This document shows, piece after piece, positions 16,939 to 26,852 of a stretch of 64,000 nt of DNA (position 1 is its first letter; each line of letters begins with the position of its first letter). The translations under genes and the position numbers were made by a program. This stretch comes from JAFDVL01 sp964631865 (lineage in GTDB: Bacteria; Acidobacteriota; Blastocatellia; RBC074). The notes beneath the pieces are model-generated. The model saw nothing but the letters and a program-made list of their open reading frames with translations. It was not told the DNA's origin and ran no database searches. Location of the stretch: positions 13,696-77,695 of the forward strand of contig CAZWAK010000012.1 in assembly GCA_964631865.1 (NCBI GenBank). The letters are read 5' to 3'.

Positions 16939-18039
16939 ATGGCGAACCGTTACTTCCTCAATGCGACTGCACGTGCGAACGAGGCCGGAGGTTTGTTCAC
17001 GAGCGACGAATATGCACAGGTGGCCACGTTCTATGACAATCATCCACAAATCAATCCCACGCCGCTCAGAAGCCTGCCGGCGCTGGCAAACGAGTTGGGC
17101 ATCGGCGCATTGCTGGTGAAAGACGAAACGGCGCGCGGCGGCTTACCGGCCTTCAAAATCACGGGCGTCGCGTTCACGATTGATCGTCTGTTGGCGACAG
17201 GGCGGATCAACGCGGATTCTGTACTGGTCGCCGCAACGGCAGGCAATCACGGGCGCGCGTTGGCGCGCGTGGCGCGCGGTCGGGGCTTGCGCGCGAAGAT
17301 TTATGTGCCGTTCGATGCGGCCCCGGCGCGCGTCGCCGCGATTCGCAGCGAAGGCGCGGAGATTATCGTCAGCCGCGGCAACTATGATTTCGCCGTGCGG
17401 CAAGCGGTGGAGGATGCGAAAGAGAACGGCTGGGTCGTCGTGTCCGACACGTCGTGGCCGGGCTACGAACAAATCCCGCGCTGGATCAAAGCAGGGTATT
17501 CGCGTGTGATGATGGAGGCGGCGCAAGCTTGGGACGCACGACCCGATGTCGTGCTGGTGCAAGGCGGCGTCGGCGGGTTGGTTTGTGCGGCGCTCAGTTG
17601 GTTGTGCTGGCGCTATGGCAACGAACGCCCGTACTTCATCGCGTGCGAGCCGAGCGGTTCCGATTGTTTGCAGGCCGCCGCGCGCACCGGGCATCCGGTC
17701 ACGCTCGCTGAACCACCGCCCACGTTGATGGAATGTTTGCGTTGTGGCGAAGCGTCGGCGATTGCGCTGCCGATTATTTCTGCCGCCGCTGATGCGTTCG
17801 TGGCGATGGACGACGAATGGTGCGCGCGAGCGATGCGAACGCTCCATTCAACGATGGTTGCCGGTGCATCGGGCGCGTGCGGATTGGCGAGCTTGTTGGC
17901 GATTTTGCAGGACGAATCATTACGTCCATTGCGAGAAGCGAGCGGCCTGAATTCTGCATCGCGTGTGCTGGTAATCGTGACGGAAGGCGCGACTGATCCT
18001 GATTTATATGCGCGCGTGATGAATGAACAGAAACCCTGA
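16939..18039 (+). CDS. Diaminopropionate ammonia-lyase-like PLP enzyme (fold type II)
   Basis: 366 residues from the ATG at 16939, with AGGA 5 nt upstream; E. coli YgeX/DpaL has about 398. The N-terminal motif NHPQINPTPLRSLPALANELG and KDETARGGLPAFKITGVAF place the PLP Lys at about 73. Further family marks are AATAGNHGRALARVARGRG (phosphate and dinucleotide-like loop), SWPGYEQIPRWIKAGY, VQGGVGGLVCAAL and a C-terminal substrate-side region PPTLMECLRCGEAS. DpaL splits 2,3-diaminopropionate to pyruvate and ammonia. Threonine-dehydratase-like activity cannot be excluded. A strong hairpin follows the stop codon. Confidence 0.85.
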   Translation: MANRYFLNATARANEAGGLFTSDEYAQVATFYDNHPQINPTPLRSLPALANELGIGALLVKDETARGGLPAFKITGVAFTIDRLLATGRINADSVLVAATAGNHGRALARVARGRGLRAKIYVPFDAAPARVAAIRSEGAEIIVSRGNYDFAVRQAVEDAKENGWVVVSDTSWPGYEQIPRWIKAGYSRVMMEAAQAWDARPDVVLVQGGVGGLVCAALSWLCWRYGNERPYFIACEPSGSDCLQAAARTGHPVTLAEPPPTLMECLRCGEASAIALPIISAAADAFVAMDDEWCARAMRTLHSTMVAGASGACGLASLLAILQDESLRPLREASGLNSASRVLVIVTEGATDPDLYARVMNEQKP

Positions 18040-18044
18040 TAAAG

Positions 18045-18126
18045 AGGCGTCAAGAGTTCAGGCTTCAGCTTGGCGGTGAGCGGATGCGCATAAAAAAACA
18101 AGCTAAAGCTTGAACTCTTGACGCCT
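18045..18126 (+). terminator. Long hairpin after the ammonia-lyase gene, terminator-like
   Basis: The arms at 18045-18072 and 18099-18126 (28 nt) pair with only a few mismatches around a 26-nt loop, followed by GTTTTCCC. It starts about 6 nt after the stop codon. The strong stem and short T-run make a rho-independent terminator likely, although the arm length is unusual and resembles the other intergenic inverted repeats in this window. Confidence 0.65.
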
Positions 18127-18300
18127 GTTTTCCCAAGCCTGAGTTGTCCTTATGAAAATAGGTTACGGAAGCATTTTCTTGTTGCTCCATTCTCAATTCT
18201 CAATTGTTTGGCAAAGGAAAATTGGGCGATGACTCCCTTTCAAAGAATGAAGAGCGGAGAATAAAGAAGGAAGAATGTCGCAGACGAGGAGGTCTGATTT

Positions 18301-20385
18301 ATGCGAAGACTTCAGAGAATAAGTGTCACGATAGCCCTGTCGTTATTGGTCGCAATCGAAGTCGCCGCGCAAACACGCGCGCTCGAATTGCAGGATTATT
18401 ACCGCATTGAGAGTGCCGACAACGCTGCGATTTCGCCCGATGGTCGCTGGGTGGCGTTTGTGCGCAGCTCCTTGATCGAAGCCGAAAATCGTCGCCACAG
18501 CGAAATCTGGCTTGCGTCTGCGGATGGTTCGGCGGCTCCAACACGACTGACGAATCCAGCGTTCAGTTCGTCGAATCCGCGTTGGAGTCCCGATGGAAAA
18601 CTGCTGGCCTTTACTTCGCGGCGCAAGTTGCCCGAAGGGGAAGGTTCGAATTGGTTTTTGCGGATGGACGCGCCGGGTGGCGAAGCGTTTCAGATTCGCG
18701 GCGTCGCGGGGACGCCGATTTTCAGCCCCGACAATCAATGGATCGCGTTCACCAAAGCTACACCGCCGGGCAAACGCGAGCCACAAGCTTACGCTTCGGA
18801 GTTTGAGAAAAAAATCAACGAACGCTTCAAAGGCCACGCGGTGGATTGGATGAATTATCGCTTTGACGGACGCGGCTATTTGCGCGATCCGCGCGACCCG
18901 TTGGCGACGCCGCCCGAAGAGTTGTACATCGTGCCGCGTGCAGGCGGGACAGCAAAGCAAATCACTACACTCGGCGTCAACGTGCAAGCGGCTTCGTGGC
19001 GACCGGACAGCAAGGCACTCGTGATCGAAGCCAATGCGCATCAACGCGATGAATATTTGTACGAACGTGCGGATTTGTGGACAGTGACGCTCAACGGGCA
19101 AACCAAGCGATTGACCGATGACGGCTACGATCACAGCGCGGCGGAATGGTCGAGCGATGGACGTTCGCTGTTCTTTCGGCGACAACAAGGCTTGAGTCAG
19201 GTGATTCAAGCGAAGCAGAAACACGGCGCTCCGGTGGATTTGTATCGAATGCCAGCCGACAGCGGCGCAATGACCAACTTAACGGCGAATTGGGATTTGC
19301 TGCCCGGTGCGCCGACCGCAAGCGCCGATGGAAAACATCTTTATTTCAGCAGCGGCATCGGCGGCAACACGCATTTGTTTCGCGTGCTGACAGCAGGCGG
19401 CGCGGTCGAGCAAGTCACGCAAGGCGACCGGATGCTGAACGGCATCAGCTTTTCGGCAGCGACAGATCGCATCACATACGCCGCAACCGATCCCACGCAT
19501 CCGGCAGAAATCTTTGCCGCGCGCATTGACGGCTCGCAGGAGAAAAAGCTTTCGAGCGTCAACGATGCACTGCTCAAATCGCTGCAACTCAGCCGCGCCG
19601 AACGATTGCTTTACCCCAGCAAAGACGGCACGCAGATCGAAGGCTGGTTGCTGTTGCCGCGCGGCTACGATGCCACGAAAAAACATCCGTTGATTCTGAA
19701 CATTCACGGCGGCCCGCACAGCGCGTATGGCAACAGCTTTTCGTTCCAGCATCAACTGCTCGCGGCGAATGGTTACGCAGTGCTGTACACGAATCCGCGT
19801 GGCTCGACGAATTATGGCGAAAAGTTTTTGTGGGCGACGTGGGGCGGCTGGGGCGTGCTCGATTTTGAAGACGTGATGGCGGGCGTAGATGCCGCGCTGA
19901 AGAAATACGCGCTTGACGACAAACGAATGGGCGTGACGGGTTATTCGTACGGCGGCTTTTTGACCGATTGGACAATCACGCAAACCTCGCGTTTCGCAGC
20001 GGCGATTGCAGGCGCAGGCATTTCCAATTGGATCAGCGACTACGGCACGGCGGACATCGCGCGCACGAAAGAAAGCGAATTTTTCGGCACACCGTGGGAA
20101 GCGCCGAGCCGCGAATTGATGATCAAACTTTCGCCCATTACGCACGCCGCGAAGGTGACGACGCCGACGCTGTTCATCCACGGCGAAGCGGATGTCCGCG
20201 TGCCGATTGAGCAGGCCGAGCAGATGTATCTGGCATTGAAGAAACGCCGCGTCCCGGCGAAGTTCATTCGCTATCCCGATTCGTATCACGGCGGCTGGAC
20301 GGCATGGAATACAGTGCATCGGTACTATCACGAATTGAAATGGTGGGAGCAATATTTGAGCAGCAAACAAAGCGCATCGCGGTAA
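18301..20385 (+). CDS. Exported S9-family prolyl oligopeptidase-like peptidase
   Basis: 694 residues, starting after GAGGAGG. The signal peptide VTIALSLLVAIEVAAQ ends near residue 23. The N-terminal seven-bladed propeller (about 30-410) shows ISPDGRWVAFVRS, WSPDGKLLAFTS and WSSDGRSLFF. The C-terminal alpha/beta hydrolase (about 430-690) has LNIHGGPHSAYG (oxyanion), NPRGSTNYGEKF, nucleophile Ser 549 in GYSYGGF, Asp in HGEADVRVP and His in SYHGGW. S9 enzymes (acylaminoacyl peptidase/DPP4-like) cut short peptides. It is followed by a secreted unknown protein gene 32 bp later and a second S9 gene, so a periplasmic peptide-degradation cluster is plausible. Confidence 0.94.
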   Translation: MRRLQRISVTIALSLLVAIEVAAQTRALELQDYYRIESADNAAISPDGRWVAFVRSSLIEAENRRHSEIWLASADGSAAPTRLTNPAFSSSNPRWSPDGKLLAFTSRRKLPEGEGSNWFLRMDAPGGEAFQIRGVAGTPIFSPDNQWIAFTKATPPGKREPQAYASEFEKKINERFKGHAVDWMNYRFDGRGYLRDPRDPLATPPEELYIVPRAGGTAKQITTLGVNVQAASWRPDSKALVIEANAHQRDEYLYERADLWTVTLNGQTKRLTDDGYDHSAAEWSSDGRSLFFRRQQGLSQVIQAKQKHGAPVDLYRMPADSGAMTNLTANWDLLPGAPTASADGKHLYFSSGIGGNTHLFRVLTAGGAVEQVTQGDRMLNGISFSAATDRITYAATDPTHPAEIFAARIDGSQEKKLSSVNDALLKSLQLSRAERLLYPSKDGTQIEGWLLLPRGYDATKKHPLILNIHGGPHSAYGNSFSFQHQLLAANGYAVLYTNPRGSTNYGEKFLWATWGGWGVLDFEDVMAGVDAALKKYALDDKRMGVTGYSYGGFLTDWTITQTSRFAAAIAGAGISNWISDYGTADIARTKESEFFGTPWEAPSRELMIKLSPITHAAKVTTPTLFIHGEADVRVPIEQAEQMYLALKKRRVPAKFIRYPDSYHGGWTAWNTVHRYYHELKWWEQYLSSKQSASR

Positions 20386-20417
20386 ACGCGAAGCCTCGTC
20401 ATCGCCCCACAAAATGT

Positions 20418-21551
20418 ATGAAATTACAAAAGCTCGTTTGGTTGTCGTTACTAACTGGGTTGTTGTTGGTTGGAGCGTTCGCGCAGACCAAACAAGCCGC
20501 CGCCGCAACCTTGCCGGACAAGCTCAACGCAGCGGAGTTTGCGCGGTTGATGACGGAGATGTCCGAGCCGGGCGGCGATTTTCTCTCGGACAATTTGATC
20601 TCGAACGAAACGGCGTACTTGCCCGTGCTGGCGAAGCTGAAAGAATTGAATGCGACGGGCGGCGCGTACATTGGCGTCGGGCCAGAACAGAACTTCACCT
20701 ACATTGCAAAGATTCGCCCGCGCATCGCGTTTATCTTGGACATTCGCCATCTCGCGGCGACACATCATTTGCTCTACAAGGCCTTGTTTCATTTGTCGCC
20801 GGATCGCGGACAGTTTTTGGCACGATTGCTGAGCCGCCCATTGGCAAAGGACAAACCGCTCGCGGCCAACGCCGCCGTGCAGGAATTGTTAGATTACTTC
20901 GCGCGTGTGAAAGCGGATGAAGCGTTTTATGCCGCGACGCTCGCCGAAGTGCGCAAGACGATTGAGAAAGATTTTCAGATCAAGCTGACAGAAGCCGATC
21001 AGAAAGAGTTGGAATATGTGCTGCGCAGCTTCAAGGCCGATGGGATCGAGATTTCATTTCGCTTCGGCGGTGGCTGGAACTACTTTCCGACCTTGCGCGA
21101 AGTGATTGCGCAAACCGATGCGAACGGCAAAGCGGGACATTTCTTGAGCAGCGTCGAAGACTACGACTTCGTGCGGCAACTACAAATGAAGAATCTGGTC
21201 ATCCCGATCACAGGCGATTTCGGCGGCAAAAAAGCGTTGGCCGCGATTGGCGATTATCTGCGCAAAAATAGCGTAACCGTCACGGCGTTTTATCTGTCCA
21301 ACGTCGAGCAATATTTGTTTGGCGATTACACGTTCGGCGCGTTCGTGGCGAATGTCAAAAAGCTGCCGATCAATGAACAGAGCTTGTTTATTCGTTCCGT
21401 GCTGGATCGCTACGATCATCCGACGCACGCTTCCGGTCATCTGTTCACGATGCTGCTGCAACGCATCGGCGTGTTTGTGAAGGATTACGACGAAGGCAAA
21501 TACAAAGATTATTACCAGCTTGTGATTACGAATTATATTGGCGTTCGATAA
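20418..21551 (+). CDS. Exported protein of unknown function (GVGPEQNFTYI family)
   Basis: 377 residues from the ATG at 20418. The signal peptide LQKLVWLSLLTGLLLVGAFAQ is clear. The mature protein has a conserved-looking block YIGVGPEQNFTYIAKIRPRI followed by AFILDIRHLAATHHLLYKAL and VITNYIGVR at the end. GVGPEQNFTYI with the following ILDIR recalls an uncharacterised Rossmann/SAM-methyltransferase-like family found in Leptospira and Acidobacteria (LIC_10091-like, from memory), but an exported methyltransferase would be odd, so I leave it unassigned. It lies between two S9 peptidase genes on the same strand. Confidence 0.75.
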   Translation: MKLQKLVWLSLLTGLLLVGAFAQTKQAAAATLPDKLNAAEFARLMTEMSEPGGDFLSDNLISNETAYLPVLAKLKELNATGGAYIGVGPEQNFTYIAKIRPRIAFILDIRHLAATHHLLYKALFHLSPDRGQFLARLLSRPLAKDKPLAANAAVQELLDYFARVKADEAFYAATLAEVRKTIEKDFQIKLTEADQKELEYVLRSFKADGIEISFRFGGGWNYFPTLREVIAQTDANGKAGHFLSSVEDYDFVRQLQMKNLVIPITGDFGGKKALAAIGDYLRKNSVTVTAFYLSNVEQYLFGDYTFGAFVANVKKLPINEQSLFIRSVLDRYDHPTHASGHLFTMLLQRIGVFVKDYDEGKYKDYYQLVITNYIGVR

Positions 21552-21560
21552 CGGACGACT

Positions 21561-21667
21561 CATTCTTCATTTTTCCTTATTCCTTCTTCATTTTCGGTCG
21601 AGGGATTGGTGACGAAGCTATTTCCTCTGCAAAAGAATGAAGAATGAAAAATGAAGAATGAAAAATG
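21561..21667. repeat. Inverted repeat of GAATGAA/TTCATTC words
   Basis: The left arm (21561-21594) is pyrimidine-rich CATTCTTCATTTTTCC-type sequence. The right arm (21631-21667) is purine-rich and consists of four to five tandem copies of GAATGAA/GAATGAAAA. The arms pair over more than 30 nt with mismatches around a 36-nt loop. It lies between the unknown secreted protein gene and the second S9 peptidase gene. Similar elements occur at 35793-35900 and 55427-55515. Confidence 0.75.
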
Positions 21668-21710
21668 TTGAGTGTCGAAATCAGTTCAGTTTTCACCAAA
21701 TGGAGGTTTT

Positions 21711-23732
21711 ATGACCCAGCGAAATTTACGTCTCAGCGTGGCGCTGCCCGCGCTATTGAGCTTGTCATTATTGATTCCGGTGGCGACGTTGAAGTCAGAC
21801 ACGCCCAACACCGCGACCGCATGGACGCCGGAGCTTTCGATGAAGGTCAAAGGCGTCGGTGCGGTGCGCGTCTCGCCCGATGGCAAGCGCGTGGTCTACA
21901 CCGTCAACGAAGCGGTGATGACGGCGGACAAGAGCGAATACCTGACGCAGATTTGGGCCGCGAATGCCGATGGCAGCGACGCCTATCAATTGACCTTTGG
22001 CGAGAAGTCTTCGAGCAATCCTGACTGGTCGCCGGACGGCAAATGGATTGCGTTCACGTCGTCGCGGTCGGGCAAAAACAATTTGTATTTGCTGCGCGCG
22101 ACGGGCGGCGAGGCGGAGATGATTACGGATGTGAAAAGCGGCGTCGGCGGCTTTGCGTGGTCGCCCGATGGCCGCACGATTGCCTTCACGATGAGCGATC
22201 CGTTGACGGCGGACGAAGAGAAAAACAACAAGGGCAAAGACGATTCGCGCTGGATTGACGAGAACGTCAAGATGAGCCACATCTATGTTGTGCCGGTGGC
22301 AAAGACCGCTGACGGCAAACGCGAGCCGCGCCAAGTGACGAAAGGCGATTTCACGGTGACAAGCTTTGACTGGTCGCCCGACAGCAAAGCCATCGCCTTT
22401 GCGCATCAGCGCACGCCAAAAGCCAACGATTGGCCAACGATGGATGTCTCGGTCGTGGATGTGACAAGCAGTGAAATTAAAGCTCTCGCCGCGACGAAAG
22501 CTTCCGAATCGCAGCCGCTCTTTTCGCCCGATGGCAAATGGATTGCGCTGAATGTCAGCGACATTCCGGCAACGTGGGCACAGCAGAATCGCGTTCACGT
22601 TGTGGCTGCGAGCGGTGGCACGCCGAAGCCACTGGCAGCGACGTTCGACGAGCAACCAAACCTGATCGGTTGGGCGGCGGATGGCAAGCGTCTCTACTTC
22701 AGCGAAACGCGCGGAACCCTGTCCGCATTGGCTGCGCTCAACGTCGAGACGAATGCTGTCACCGAAATTGACAAAGGCAAAGGCTTGTACGGCGGCCTCA
22801 ATCTCAACCACTCGCGCACGATGTTCGGGATGTCGAAGCAAAGCAATGACGCGGCAGTCGAAGCGCACGTCACACGCGCCGACAACTTTGCGCCGACAAA
22901 AATCAGCAATGCGAATGGCGCGCTGCCGCAACTGCCGCTCGGCAAAATGGAAGTCGTGCGCTGGAAAAGCAGCGACGGCCTGGACGTCGAAGGCATTTTG
23001 AATTACCCGACGAATTATCAGGCCGGAACGCGCGTGCCGTTACTGCTCGTGATTCACGGCGGGCCGACGGGTGTATTCACACAGAACTACGCCGCCGGGC
23101 CGGGGCTGTATCCGACGGCGACGTTCAATGCGCATGGCTACGCCGTGCTGCGCGCCAATCCGCGCGGCTCGTCGGGTTATGGCAAGAAGTTTCGCTATGC
23201 GAATTACAAGGATTGGGGCGGCGGCGATTTCAAGGATTTGATGACCGGCGTAGATCACGTCATTGGGATGGGGGTCGCTGATCCTGAGCGGTTGGGTGTG
23301 ATGGGCTGGAGCTATGGGGGCTTCATGACGTCGTGGACGATCACACAGACAAAACGCTTCAAAGCCGCGTCAATCGGCGCTGCGGTGACAAATCTGATGA
23401 GCTTCAACGGCACGGCGGACATCCCCGATTTCGTGCCGGATTACTTCGGCGCGCAGTTCTGGGACAACCTGGAAATCTATCGGCAGCATTCGGCGATGTT
23501 CAATATCAAAGGGGTCTCGACGCCGTCCTTGATTCAGCATTGCGAAGGCGATTTGCGCGTGCCGATTTCGCAAGGCTACGAAATCTACAACGCCTTGAAG
23601 CAGCAAAACGTGCCGGTGCGCATGCTCGTGATGCCGCGTCAAGCGCACGGCCCGACGGAGCCGAAAATGATGCTGAAGATTATGCAAACCAACGTCGAGT
23701 GGTTCGACCGGTATTTGGGAAACAAATCGTGA
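21711..23732 (+). CDS. Exported S9-family prolyl oligopeptidase-like peptidase
   Basis: 673 residues from the ATG at 21711, 7 nt after GGAGG; the longer frame upstream overlaps repeat DNA. A signal peptide covers about 1-28 (LSVALPALLSLSLLIPVATL). The propeller has VSPDGKRVVYTV, WSPDGKWIAFTS, WSPDGRTIAFTM and FSPDGKWIALNV. The catalytic domain has LVIHGGPTGVFTQNY, NPRGSSGYGKKFRYANYKDWGG, Ser 534 in GWSYGGFMTSW, Asp in CEGDLRVPI and His in RQAHGPTEP. It is more diverged from the 18301 gene than a recent duplicate would be. It probably degrades peptides in the periplasm, and the adjacent peptide-binding lipoprotein gene fits that use. Confidence 0.94.
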   Translation: MTQRNLRLSVALPALLSLSLLIPVATLKSDTPNTATAWTPELSMKVKGVGAVRVSPDGKRVVYTVNEAVMTADKSEYLTQIWAANADGSDAYQLTFGEKSSSNPDWSPDGKWIAFTSSRSGKNNLYLLRATGGEAEMITDVKSGVGGFAWSPDGRTIAFTMSDPLTADEEKNNKGKDDSRWIDENVKMSHIYVVPVAKTADGKREPRQVTKGDFTVTSFDWSPDSKAIAFAHQRTPKANDWPTMDVSVVDVTSSEIKALAATKASESQPLFSPDGKWIALNVSDIPATWAQQNRVHVVAASGGTPKPLAATFDEQPNLIGWAADGKRLYFSETRGTLSALAALNVETNAVTEIDKGKGLYGGLNLNHSRTMFGMSKQSNDAAVEAHVTRADNFAPTKISNANGALPQLPLGKMEVVRWKSSDGLDVEGILNYPTNYQAGTRVPLLLVIHGGPTGVFTQNYAAGPGLYPTATFNAHGYAVLRANPRGSSGYGKKFRYANYKDWGGGDFKDLMTGVDHVIGMGVADPERLGVMGWSYGGFMTSWTITQTKRFKAASIGAAVTNLMSFNGTADIPDFVPDYFGAQFWDNLEIYRQHSAMFNIKGVSTPSLIQHCEGDLRVPISQGYEIYNALKQQNVPVRMLVMPRQAHGPTEPKMMLKIMQTNVEWFDRYLGNKS

Positions 23733-23750
23733 GGAAGCCCGCGCCCCCCC

Positions 23751-25493
23751 TCACGGGCGAAGGAATAGTTCGTCGCTATTCCAGCATGAAAAGGGGAAGA
23801 TATTGCTCGGACGATAATTGCCGAGCCGTTGGTGGGCGGCGGAAACGATGTGCCGGGCAACAATCGGAATGACGGGCATCTGCTCGGCTATCAGTTGCTG
23901 GATTTCCCGGAACTGCGCCTGGCGTTGCGACAAATTGGTGGCGCGGGCTTGCGCGGCCACTAATTCATTGATGCGCTGCTCCCACGCCGTCGCAGGCGTG
24001 GTTTGCTTCGGAGCCCATTGATGCGAAGCCGACTCGCTGCGCAAAAAGCCGCTGTACGAAGACGGCTCGGTGTCGGTCACGGTCAACCCCATCAAAATCG
24101 CGTCATAGTCCAACGTCTTTTCCCAACGCTCCATCAATGCCTGGGTTTCGAGCGGTGCCACTTGCAGGTTGATACCGAGCTTGGTCAGGTCTTGTTGAAT
24201 GACGGTGGCCATTTGTTTGCGCAGATCGTTTTCCGCCTGCACCAACAACGTGAACTCCACGCGCTGCCCTTGCGAGTCGTACAACTCCGGCGCAGCGGCG
24301 GAACCTTGCACCACAAAGCCTGCTTCCTGCAACAAGGCGCGGGCGCGCTTGAGGTCATAGTCAGCGCGCGGCAGGTCATTGGCGATCCACGCGCGATTGC
24401 CCGGCGACACGAAGCCATAAAGCGGCGTGGCCAAACCGCGCAGAGCCGTGCGAGCGATGGTGTCACGATCTACCGCGTGCGCTACCGCCCGCCGAAAGCG
24501 CGGCTCGTGGAACCAGGCTTGTTTGCCCGCCTGGCCTTTGCCGCGATTCAGATTGAACCAAAAATAATCGGTGCTTAACCCCGGGCCGACATCATAAGCG
24601 CGGACAACTCCGGGCGCAGTTTGCAACGTGGCGAAATCGCTGGCGCGGATGCGGTCGGCCAGATCGAGCGTTCCCTGGGTCAAGCGCAACAGCGTGTTAT
24701 TCGCATCACTGATGGCTTCGAGCGTGATTCCATTCAAGTAAGGCAGCGGCGTTCCGGTTTGATCTTTTTTCCAAAAATGCGGATTGCGTTTGAGCTTGAG
24801 GGCTGTGCCCGGCTGCAAGGTCTCCGGCACGAACGGCCCGGCGGTCACGATACGATCTGGCGACTCGCTCAAGCTCCAAGCCTTTGCCAGCGTGCCTTGC
24901 TGGAAAGCTTCGACAAGAAGGTGGCGCGGCAGCACCGGCAAATTCATCCAGTAGCTTTCCGGCGTGGCAACTGTTTCCGGGAAAGTCAGCCGCAGCGTTC
25001 GTGCATCGAGCGCGGCAGCGACAATCGGTTTTCCATTCACCAGCAGCGCATCGCGCAGCAACGGCGCGGCGGTTCGCGGGTCATACAGCGCGCGCAACGT
25101 GAACACGACATCTTCCGCCGTCAAGGCCTGACCATCGGAAAACCGCAAGGCTTCACGCAACTGTAGCGAAAACGTTTTCCCGTCCGATTCGGCTTGCCAG
25201 CGTTGGGCCAACGCAGGCGTCCAGCTTTGCGTGTCGTGATTGAACTCCACCAGCCGCGCGTGCAGCAAATACAAATTCACCAGCAAGGAAGGCTCATCGG
25301 CGACGAGTAGCGGATTGAATGTTTTCGGCAATGCTGTCAAGCGCACACTGATTTCTCCGCCTCGGATTCCGGCGACACGTTCGCGCTGGGCAGGCAGGTC
25401 GGAGGTCGTACTCGGAGTGGGGCGTCGGCAAGCAAACAGCAAAGCAATGACGAGGACGGCAAGGAGAAGGCGGAAGAAAGGGCGTTTGCACAT
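23751..25493 (-). CDS. ABC transporter substrate-binding lipoprotein, SBP_bac_5 (peptide/nickel) family
   Basis: 580 residues. A lipoprotein signal ends in LLFAC (Cys about 22). The family 5 pattern is visible: GGEISVRLTALPKTFNPLLV, WTPALAQRWQAESDGKTFSLQLR, LRFSDGQALTAEDVVFTLRA, LKRNPHFWKKDQTGTPLPYL, YFWFNLNRGKG and RFRRAVAHAVDRDTI. These proteins bind oligopeptides, dipeptides, nickel or sugars for import. No permease or ATPase genes are adjacent, so it either uses a transporter encoded elsewhere or acts alone. It is convergent with the S9 peptidase gene (18 bp), a plausible supplier of peptides. Confidence 0.93.
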   Translation of the reverse strand: MCKRPFFRLLLAVLVIALLFACRRPTPSTTSDLPAQRERVAGIRGGEISVRLTALPKTFNPLLVADEPSLLVNLYLLHARLVEFNHDTQSWTPALAQRWQAESDGKTFSLQLREALRFSDGQALTAEDVVFTLRALYDPRTAAPLLRDALLVNGKPIVAAALDARTLRLTFPETVATPESYWMNLPVLPRHLLVEAFQQGTLAKAWSLSESPDRIVTAGPFVPETLQPGTALKLKRNPHFWKKDQTGTPLPYLNGITLEAISDANNTLLRLTQGTLDLADRIRASDFATLQTAPGVVRAYDVGPGLSTDYFWFNLNRGKGQAGKQAWFHEPRFRRAVAHAVDRDTIARTALRGLATPLYGFVSPGNRAWIANDLPRADYDLKRARALLQEAGFVVQGSAAAPELYDSQGQRVEFTLLVQAENDLRKQMATVIQQDLTKLGINLQVAPLETQALMERWEKTLDYDAILMGLTVTDTEPSSYSGFLRSESASHQWAPKQTTPATAWEQRINELVAAQARATNLSQRQAQFREIQQLIAEQMPVIPIVARHIVSAAHQRLGNYRPSNIFPFSCWNSDELFLRP

Positions 25494-25839
25494 GGCTCTA
25501 CCTCACGTTGTCGGTTTGCAGCGTAGGAATGGTCAGGGTGGATGCGACGCCTCAGTGAAACATGCTCGCCTCAACCTGTCCAGCGACTGCATTAAAAAAA
25601 TTTGCCGGGCGCGGCAAAAAATCTTGTAGCGTTTACGGAACAAGGCTTTAGCGCGTAGCCCGGCGGGTGGGCGAAAGCTTTTTGGCTCCCCAAAACCTCC
25701 GCCTCAAGAATTCCTCAAGGGGGATTTGGCATACTCCGCGTCACATCAATACCAGATGTGCTAACTGAGATTCTGTCGTTGTCCTCCCCTTTGACAGGCT
25801 GCTCCGGCGAAGCGGCAGATCGTAACTTTGGAGGAATTT
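25494..25839. other. Intergenic region between divergent genes
   Basis: 346 bp between the binding-protein start (minus) and the next secreted protein start (plus). It must hold both promoters. I see a small palindrome CACATC-n7-GATGTG around 25742-25760 that could be an operator, and GGAGG just before the downstream ATG. I found no coding sequence or RNA gene that I can support. Confidence 0.4.
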
Positions 25840-26802
25840 ATGAAACGATTTTCTTTCGCAACCGGATTGGCCTGCTCCTGCGTGATGGCGGCCACCGTCA
25901 TAGCACAAACGGCTGCCAGTTCAACCCGCGTGCAATCGCGCGACGAGGTTCAAGTCGGCCAGGCAAAGGTTTCAGCGGACGCCAAACAGGAAGCCGATGT
26001 TCGCGGGCAGCGCAAAGGCAGAACGATAGAAACCAACGCCGATTCTCAAGCGCAGAGCAACGCGAATGTTCAGACGGGAAATTCCAGCTTGAACCTCGAC
26101 GCCGGAACGCAGCTTCAGGCCGTCCTGAAAAGCACATTGGACAGCAAACAAGCAGAAGCCGGGCAACCATTCCTGCTGAAAACTACAAAGGATGTGAAGG
26201 CGGGCGGGCGGCGCGTCATCAAAAAAGGCGCGACGCTGGTCGGACAGGTCGTGACGGCCCAAAGCAAAGCGGAGGGACAGGGACAAGCGGGCCTGACGCT
26301 GATGATTACTGGCGTACAGCAAGGCGAGCAGGTGATTCCGCTCCAAGCCATCTTTGTCGGGATGATTCAGCCAACACTGCAAACCGGAGTTGACTCCGAT
26401 TTGAGTACTCCGACCAGACCTGCGCCGGCACGCAGTTCTGGCGGCGGCGGGTTACTGGGCGGGGGGGGATTGGTCGGCGGAGCGACGGGCGCGGTCAATG
26501 GCACGCTCGGTGCCACGACCCAGACCGTTGGCAATATCGGCGGCAGTACCACAGGAGTCAACGGGACGCTGGCGAATACGACGAACGGCACGCTGGCAGC
26601 AACCGGCGGTGTGAATAGCGGGCTACTTAATGAACCTGGGCGCGTGTTGTTCAGTCTCGAAAATGGCCTGACCGCCACCAGCACTGTCTCTGGTGCAACC
26701 GCCTTTCGGCGCGCGGGCAAAGAGGTGAAGCTGGAAAAAGGAACCGAGTTCGTGTTGGCAATCACCGGCAACAGTCGAACTTCGGCCAACTCCGACCGTT
26801 GA
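25840..26802 (+). CDS. Secreted protein with Gly/Thr/Asn-rich low-complexity segment, unknown function
   Basis: 320 residues from the ATG at 25840, with GGAGG 6 nt upstream. The signal peptide FATGLACSCVMAATVIAQT is clear. Residues about 80-175 form a probable globular beta-rich domain (LDAGTQLQAVLKSTLDSKQA, KGATLVGQVVTAQSK, LMITGVQQGEQVIPLQAIFV) resembling the barrel-like tail of conjugation and fimbrial accessory proteins, but this is weak. Residues about 195-275 are a Gly/Thr/Asn-rich stretch (SSGGGGLLGGGGLVGGATGA, VNGTLANTTNGTLAATGG). The end, VKLEKGTEFVLAITGNSR, resembles a short strand motif closing the first domain, so the low-complexity part may be an insertion. Confidence 0.75.
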   Translation: MKRFSFATGLACSCVMAATVIAQTAASSTRVQSRDEVQVGQAKVSADAKQEADVRGQRKGRTIETNADSQAQSNANVQTGNSSLNLDAGTQLQAVLKSTLDSKQAEAGQPFLLKTTKDVKAGGRRVIKKGATLVGQVVTAQSKAEGQGQAGLTLMITGVQQGEQVIPLQAIFVGMIQPTLQTGVDSDLSTPTRPAPARSSGGGGLLGGGGLVGGATGAVNGTLGATTQTVGNIGGSTTGVNGTLANTTNGTLAATGGVNSGLLNEPGRVLFSLENGLTATSTVSGATAFRRAGKEVKLEKGTEFVLAITGNSRTSANSDR

Positions 26803-26852
26803 TGAGTTGCCTGTGCCCGTGTGCATTTTGATCCCGGAAAGAAAGGCATCTT